Position numbers and translations under genes: made by a program. A stretch of 42,530 nt of DNA from Branchiostoma floridae. Lineage: Eukaryota > Chordata > Leptocardii > Amphioxiformes > Branchiostomatidae. Each line of letters begins with the position of its first letter. Position 1 is the stretch's first letter. The DNA is taken from positions 18,852,911 through 18,895,440 of the forward strand of contig NC_049979.1 in assembly GCF_000003815.2 (NCBI RefSeq), given 5' to 3'. Below, in pieces: positions 19,501 to 28,500 of the stretch. Under the pieces are notes generated by a model. The model was not told the DNA's origin and did not search any database. It saw only the letters and a program-made list of their open reading frames with translations.

Positions 19501-22500
19501 GGGGTGCCCCCGGGTAACTTTGCTAGCCCAAAAGGTAGCCTTCGGGTTTCCTCGGGGGAAAGGGTTGGCTAGTAAATGTTGCCTTGCAGTATTTAGCCCC
19601 TAGGCTCGGGCATCAATCCGAATCCTCAACGGACTTACAACCCAATCAATATGTTCTACAGGACTTCCCTTCCAGGCGGCTATAACGAGTGGGCAAAGGG
19701 TGAGGAACCAGAAAATGCAGCACCACCGAAAACCTGTGTGCTTCTTCTGCCTGAACGGGGCCACAGATGGGGCATCAGAGACTGCGGAAAACCTAAACTT
19801 GGGCTCTGTCAGATACCTGGTGCGTTACATTGTTTTATACTACTATAACCATGCTTAGGCTCATTATCAGTTTACATCCCGCGAATGAGGCAACTAGCCA
19901 AAACGTTGATCGAACAAATAATGGCTGTGATGATGGCCGATTTTGGTTCAAACTTTGAACGAGAACAACTCACGATGGTATTAACGAATCGTCATAGATG
20001 GCCTAAGTAATGAATAACAAAATGAAAGACTAAATCTGCACATTTACAGCTAATTTGAATAATCCATGAGGAAAGTTCATAAATCCACTGTATTCCATGA
20101 TAGGGCTCTCAAACATGTCACTTATGTAACTGAGAACGAGAGGAATGTCTTAAGATATCAACTATGCAAATCAATACCTCATTTGTATAAGCAAAAAGAA
20201 AATACTGTAATTGCATAGTGGAAAATGATGGAAATTTCATACATGAGGCACTACGAAGCTAATTAAAGGTGAACATAATCAGACATAAGTCATGCAAATC
20301 AGGGTCTCAAGTAAATAATTTACAAGGAAATGTTACAATAGCCTAGTTACAACAATTTTCTTCAAATATTCAAATATGAAGAAATTGTTGTAACAATTTT
20401 CTTCAAATATGAAGAAAATTGTTGTAACTGTATGCATACGTGACTGATTACCTCTTCAACGATACAATAGCCAACAAAGCAACAACCATTCAAGGTATAC
20501 CAGGTGTGAAAACGTTATACCATTCTTGTCCGGTCGTTGGAGGCCGTATGTTACAACCCTGGATGATAAACGACAAATGATGCAGATAGACTCTTTTATT
20601 TTACTACAGTTCCTTCGCCAAGCCCATCATCGTCAGCTCTAGCACACACAGGTAAGGATTACATGTATTTGGTAAATATAAGCTGCACTAATGTGGCTTT
20701 GATTACCTGCTGCCGCAACTTCCTCGTGCGAATTGGGTACTAGTTACTCATCTTCATCTAGTTTATGTACTCTTTTGGTATACTAGTAACGTTTTCTTGA
20801 TTTGGCTCGAATAGATAAAAGAAAAAAAACACAATAGAGATGTTTGATAAAATCTAAGACTTTATTACATCATCTTAAGGAAGTAAGGAAGTAAAGTGTC
20901 TTTTCTTTTACTATTCTGTGTCTGTAAGTTTTCAAATACAGTTTTAATGTTTTGTGCAGTTTCTTTTTCATCTGTTTTGCATTTACCGCCAGAGAGGGTG
21001 AAGTCTGCCAGGAATTTGCCCTGACTCAAATTGTACCAGCGTCGAGTGCAGCAGCACACGCTCCTAGCTATTGCCAAAGCCATCCGACCTTACGGCTTAT
21101 TTAATACAGATTACCAATGTAAGATCTACCATTTATGATGACTTTTCCTTTTTTTCTCCAGCCTCGACAACTCTCCCTCAGCCTGTTGCTACCTTCCCTC
21201 CAGGTAAGACACTCTTGACATCTGGACATTGCCACTTCCTATAGATGTACCTTGTGACGTAAACAAGAAGAAATGTGCCATTAAGTCAACGAATATATGC
21301 TAATTAGAAACAACTTCAGATCAGTCACGTTTTGTTTGAAATCCTTACTTTCTCAGGTTGTGCACCAAATCCAGAGTTGGCAGCTAGTGCGGAATACAAC
21401 GGAATATGTTACATCTTTTCTGCACGTCCAACCGACTACAGAACGTACCTGCTAACAGACTGTCCAAAGTTTGGTGCAACACCGGTCTTAGTTACCAACA
21501 ACCAGATACACCAGTTCCTGGTGTCACAACTGAAACAATATCCGCAGTTTGACGGCAAACACTTTTGGATTGGTCTCATTCATCATCCGGACCATGACCA
21601 TTGGATCTACGCCGAGGAAAGTCTGACACCGCTGCCAGACGACTTTAATGAGTGGGCACCCGACCAAAACGTGACCCACGTGTCTGTTCCTAACAACTGT
21701 GCGACCATGTCTGTCGCTCACAACTACAGCTGGGTCTTGGAGAACTGTCGGGCAACAACTCCACACTACATTTGTCAGATTGGTGAGTCGAGAATATCTC
21801 TTCAGTAGACTACTGTGTTTGCTGTCGTCATTTAGCTGACTCGCCACTGTGACTAATTCACTTTTGCCTATTCAATAGGTCCTTCGACTACGATTGCTCC
21901 AACTACTTCAAGAACGTCAACCGTGATCAGTAAGCAAGTTTTTTGTTATCATTTTATCCCATCCTTATTTGCTTTCTATTCTATTATCTTTTCTACGTGT
22001 AAAACTTTGGTCTAAAGAAATTTTTGAAAAGATTTGTTATAGACGTAAGATCCTTGACAAAATTACTCCAGTCTTAAAAGTGACCTATTAATAATTACTC
22101 CAGATTTCTATGATGAAAGAATTTTGTCTAACACGATTACGTTCAATTTGGTTTGCTTGAAGTTGACCTTAAGTTAGTACCATTGACACATTACGTCATG
22201 ACAAAGAATGTCAAAGTTTCAGCAATTGACAATTTAGTCAACTGTTAAGTTTTCAAGCATGAAGTTATTTGGCCTTCGTGTTGACGACGTTTTTTTAGTT
22301 AATCTCTTTTCTCCAAAAGGCCTAATATGTCCATCTTTCGTTTTATGTTGTATGTATGTTTGATAATATCTCCACAAACAAACTGCTGTGATATTAAAAA
22401 CAAGCTCTAAACATTGTACATGCTAGTATTGTGTCATCAGACAGTCATTGGCTCTCCGTCATTAGTCAAATGTATGAAATGCAAGGCCTAGACATCATAG

Positions 22501-25500
22501 CTTGACGTAAGGCATGCTTTCGCAGACATAATATTTTTTGGCAAAACAAAGACTTCTACATATTTAGTAATATTGTTTTCTTTCCCCAAGCTTCAATTGG
22601 ACGGACAACTCCTTCTCGGTCTGTTTCTACCTTCCCTCCTGGTAAGACATTTTTCAATGCCACCACACATTCTGATACAAGAGTATCTTTAAAAAAGTAC
22701 TAGTTCTCTATGTTAAAAAAAGACTTCTACAGATTAAGTAATATTTGTTTTCTTCCCAAGGTTCAACTGTACGGACAACTCCTTCTCGGTCTGCCCCTAC
22801 ATTCCCTCCTGGTAAGATATTCTTCATTGCCACCACATGTTGTAATAGGTGTATCTTTTGAAAAGTACAAGTTCTTTATCGTATTTCTTTATTTTGTTGG
22901 ACAAACTGCACAAATGAAATCTTGAGTAAGTGCTATCTTCCCCAGGTTGTGCGCCGTATCCAGAGTTGGCGGCTAGCGCGGAGTACAGCGGCACATGTTA
23001 CATCTTATCTGCACGTCCAACCGACTACAGAACGTACCTCAAAACAGACTGTCAACAGTTCAACGCAACACCGGTCTTAGTTACCAACAACCAGATACAC
23101 CAGTTCCTGGTGTCACAACTGAAACAATATCCACAGTTCGACGGCAAACACTTTTGGATTGGTCTCATTCATCATCCGGACCATAACCATTGGGTCTACG
23201 CCGAGGAAAGTCTGACACCGCTGCCAGACGACTTTAATGAGTGGGCACCCGACCAAAACGTGACCCACGTGTCTGTTCCTAACAACTGTGCGACCATGTC
23301 TGCCGCTCACAACTACAGCTGGGTCTTGGAGAACTGTCGGGCAACAACTCCACACTACATTTGTCAGATTGGTGAGTCGAGGATATCTCTTTAGTAGACT
23401 ACTGTGTTTGCCGTTGTCATTTAGCTGACTCGCCACTGTGACTAATTCACTTTCCCACTTCAATAGGTCCTTCGACTACGATTGCTCCAACAACTACAAG
23501 AACGTCAACCGTGATCAGTAAGCAAGTTTTTGTTATCATTTTATCCCATTTTTCCCGTGATCATTCTGACCTCGAGCTAGGTTTCATCACTTCTGGAGTT
23601 GGAAGATTTAACTGTCACGTATTTTGTTTTCGCTATACAACCGCAAGCATGTTTCATCATTTACTTTACATTTTCTTTTGTATGTGTAATCTTGGGTCTG
23701 GAGCAATTTTATGAAGAGTATTGTTATAGTCGTAAGACCATTGCTAAAATTACTCCAATCTTTAAAGTATTCTGTTAATGATAACTCTAGATTTCTATAA
23801 AGAACGGGTTTTGTTTCACACAATTATGTTCAACTTGGTTCACTTTTCCCCTTTTTAACAGGTGCTTCAACTACGATTGCTCCAACTACTACAAGAACTC
23901 CAACCGTGATCAGTAAGCAAGCTTTTTGTTATTATGTTTTTTCATCCCATCTTTCGTGTGACAATTCTGACACCTAGCTAGATTTCATCACTTTGGGAGT
24001 TTGTCATGGATTTAATGGAGGATATCACTGTCACGCGCATGTATTTTGTTTTTGCTAATCAACCGCAAGAAAGTATCATTGTTCAATTTCCATTGTCTTT
24101 TCTATGTGTAAAACTATGGTTTTAAGCAAATCTCTTTTTGAACAGATTTGCTGAAAACGCAAGGCCCTTAACAAGACATCCAATGTTAAAAGAGATTAGT
24201 TAAGGATTACTCCTGATTCTAGAATGGCAAGTTTTAAAGGACACAAGTATGTCCAATTTGCTTGCATGAAGTTAACCTGTAGCTGGTACGTTCCATTGAA
24301 CCATTCATAAGTAATGACAGGACAAAGAATGTAGAAGCTGTGTTCGTCAATTGATACTTCTATCAACTGTTACGTTTTAAGAATGAAATTATTTGACGCA
24401 GGTTCTATCTTCTATACGAAGCTGTATAATTGTTTTAGGCCTTTCTACCTAATCTCTCTTATCAAAAAGACAGAAAAGCCTATCAAATGTTTTATCTTAC
24501 TTGTGCTTATGTCTCCACAACAGTTGTGATTGAAAATACAACAGTTAAGAAAATTGTACCTTCTACTAGTGAGTAACCAGGGATTGATTGCCTCTGCATC
24601 TACAGCCAAATGTATGAAATGCAAGACCTAGACCTAAAAGCATGATGTCAGCCATGTCTTTGCAGACGCGATATGTTTATTTAAAAAAAAAACTTACTAC
24701 TAGTGCAGATGTAGTAATGTTGTTTTCTTTCCCAAGGTTCTACTGTACGGACAACTCCTTCTCGTCCTGTCCCTACCTTCCCTCCTGGTGAGACATTCTT
24801 CATTGCCTCCACACGCTCTAATAGGTGTATTGTTTGAAGAGTTCTAGATATTTCTTTATTATTTTGTTGGACAGACATGAAACCTTGAGTAAATGCTATC
24901 TTCCCCAGGTTGTGCGCCGTATCCAGAGTTGGCGGCTAGTGCGGAGTACAGCGGCACATGTTACATCTTTTCTGCACGTCCAACCGACTACAGAGCGTAC
25001 CTCAAAACAGACTGTCAACAGTTCAATGCAACACCGGTCTTAGTTACCAACAACCAGATACACCAGTTCCTGGTGTCACAGCTGATACAATATCCACAGT
25101 TCGACGGCAAACACTTTTGGATTGGTCTCCTTCATCATCCGGACCATAACCATTGGGTCTACGCCGAAGAAAGTCTGACACCGCTGCCAGACTACTTTAA
25201 TGAGTGGGCACCCGACCAAAACGTGACCCACGTGTCTGTTCCTAACAACTGTGCGACCATGTCTGCTGCTCACAACTACAGCTGGGTCTTGGAGGACTGT
25301 CGGGCAACAACTCCACACTACATTTGTCAGATTGGTATGTTACAAAAACAGAAACTGTTCTGTACGCTTAAGTTACTACCGTCCAAAATGCAAATAGTGA
25401 CACCAACAAGGCCACCAGGACCTACATGTAATTGATATGGAAAGTAAGTGCAAACGGTTTATAATCAGTTTCTGTTTTACTCTTTAACAGGTCCCACGAC

Positions 25501-28500
25501 TACCACTGCTCACATTACCACCAGAGTGACTACTTCTACGGTAGCCGTGACTTCCAGCTTCAGTAAGTCGTGTTCATCAATACCATTACCTGTAAGGAGA
25601 TACACCTGTTAAAATGAGAAAATTGCCTTTAATGGGAAAAAGATAACAATTATCACTGTGTGTTTTAACCAACGTTTTTTGACAACTTTAAATTTAGCTT
25701 TAGTCACACCAACGCAAAATTCAGAAGGGTTCACGATGATTTTAACATTTTTTACAAATCTAAAATTGGAGGTGTCAATCTAAAATCTTGGTGGGATCTG
25801 TAAAATGACTTAAAACATATTGTAGTTATGTAGCAGACCTATCTATATGATACAAGTACTAGGGTTTCGGCTTTAATCGACCTTTCATTATTTTCACAAT
25901 GATTTTATGGACAAATCTTGCTAGATGAGTTTCTCGAGTTTGTTGTTGCTATAATGTTCTCTCTCTGGGGCTTGCGGTACATAATAAACTATTCTTATTG
26001 ATTCTTCTCTTTCCTCGCCGCTTAGCACATGAAGTAGAAACCTCCCTTTCCTTTACAATTCGTGGCGATCTTGTGACACCCTCTCAATCCGTTAGAACGT
26101 GTATGGGTTTTAGAATCAAAGATGGAGCGTCTGTGACCTACTATCGATACAAAAGCTTTATACAGACCAAGAGACATTTTAACTACGTCAAACAGCTCCC
26201 ACAACATCATCAACACAAAACTTTCACTAACCGATATCATTCAAGACTACAAGTACACCCGCCCTGCATCCAAGCAGCATATCATCCCTCCCTACTACTA
26301 CTACTCAACATAGCAGTTACGCTCCCAACTACCGCGTGTATATTTTTCAACCAATACAGAGAACAGAAAACCAGGCTACTGCCGACATATTGACAACAGC
26401 TTTCCCTGCTGCTGTCAAGTCAACTGCCTTCCCAACAACTATCGAGACAACAGGTCTTCTTACTACTGCGAAAACAGCCCTATCATTGATTCTATGGTCC
26501 CACGTACTACTGTCAAGACAACGCTTTTCTCTATTGCTAGTGAAACTACTTTCCACTACAATAGACACTACTGGCCCACCCAATACTTATAAGACATCAG
26601 CTATACGCACTACTCCTCAGACTGCAGCTCCTACAACAAGTAGAATGAAGTCGCCCTTTCTCACTGTGATACAGACATTAGCTCTATCTACCACGACTGA
26701 AGAAGCTTCTAGCACTACAACTCAAACAACAACTATCTCAACTTCTGTTAACAAAATATTGTCTCCCACAGTTAACACCACTTCAAGGAAAATACCACCA
26801 TCTCCAAGTTCCACCCCTACACCCTTGGCAACAACAACGGCTGTAGCTACTTCCAAGATAGTAACATCATCTGCAAGCCCTTCCCCAACACCATTGATGG
26901 GAACCAACGTTTCAAGTCCCACTCAAACACCACCTGAACTTTCTACGTCATTGCCAACAACACGACCAAGATCTACAACCAAGATCGTAACACAATCTCC
27001 CAGCCCTTCCCCAACACCATTGGTGACAACAACATCTAAACCTTCTACGCCATTGCCAACAACAAGACCAAAATCTACAACCAAGGCCATAACACCATCT
27101 CCTAGCCCCTCCCCAACACCTTTGGTGACAACAACATCTAAACCTTCTACGCCATTGCCAACAACAAGACCAAAATCTACAACCAAGGCCATAACACCAT
27201 CTCCTAGCCCTTCCATAACACCATTGGTGACAACAACATCTAAATCTTCTACGCCATTGCCAACAACAAGACCAAAATCTACAACCAAGACTGTAACACC
27301 ATCTCCTAGCCCCTCCCCAACACCATTGGTGACAACAACATCTAAACCTTCTACACCATTGCCAACAACAAGACCAAAATCTACAACCAAGACCATAACA
27401 CCATCTCCTAGCCCCTCCCCAACACCGTTGGTGACAACAACATCTAAACCTTCTACGCCATTGCCAACAACAAGACCAAAATCTGCAACCAATGCCATAA
27501 CACCATCTCCTAGCCCTTCCATAACACAATTGGCGACAACAACATTTAAACCTTCTACGCCATTGGCAACAACAAGACCAAAATCTACAACCAAGACTGT
27601 AACACCATCTCCTAGCCCTTCCCCAACACCATTGGTGACAACAACATCTAAACCTTCTACGCCATTGCCAACAACGAAACCAAAATCTACAACCAAGACT
27701 GTAACACAATCTCCCAGCCCTTCCCCAACACCATTGGTGACAACAACATTTAAACCTTCTACGCCATTGCCAACAACAAGACCAAAATCTACAACCAAGA
27801 CTGTAACACCATCTCCCAGGCCTTCTCCAACACCATTGGTGACAACAACATCTAAACCTTCTACGCCATTGCCAACGACAAGACCAACATCTACAACCAA
27901 GGCCATAACAACATCTCCTAGCCCCTCCACAGCACCATTGGTGACAACAAGTGTGATGGCGACTGTTGCAGCAACAGCCTTTCATATTTGTTCGGAAGTA
28001 TGTCATCGATATGCATCCTGTGAAATCGCGATTTCTCCTTCTGGAAATTGTGTCTGCGATCCAGGGTACCTTGGTAATGGGACGAGCTGTAGACCAGATC
28101 CAGGTATGTTGGTAGCTATCTTACAATTATCTAATAAAAATGAGTCAATTATTCAATTTGATGATGATATTGATATCTTTGCACAGGAAGTATACAATAT
28201 ACAACATTTGTCAACTTTCATGATTAAAAGCAATTCTAAGAAACGGAACTACTAAAAGACTGATATGGAGTATGGAATGGGACGTTACTCGTTGTTCGAT
28301 ATAAATTTACTTGCTAGATGTATAATGCAACGTGTATTCTTCTACAACTTTTTCCAGGCTCGAAAGAGCTCCATTTCGAACAGCTGCTCCCAGGAAGACA
28401 GTTCACAAACGCCCTTCGGAACAGAACGTCACCAGAGTTTAGGAGACTCGCATTTCTGCTGAAAACAGGTAGGTCATGAAAGCAACAGTTATTTGTAATT

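Noticed and set aside
21524-25318. Minus-strand frames recurring opposite CTLD-B, C and D
   Set aside because: Antisense shadows of the conserved lectin exons. They recur only because the exons are duplicated.
26923-28006. Two long minus-strand open frames (335 and 352 codons) over the mucin repeats
   Set aside because: They exist only because the 102-bp unit is a multiple of 3 and lacks stops in those frames. The translations are monotonous repeats of the unit, and the plus frame joins cleanly to EGF and SEA.
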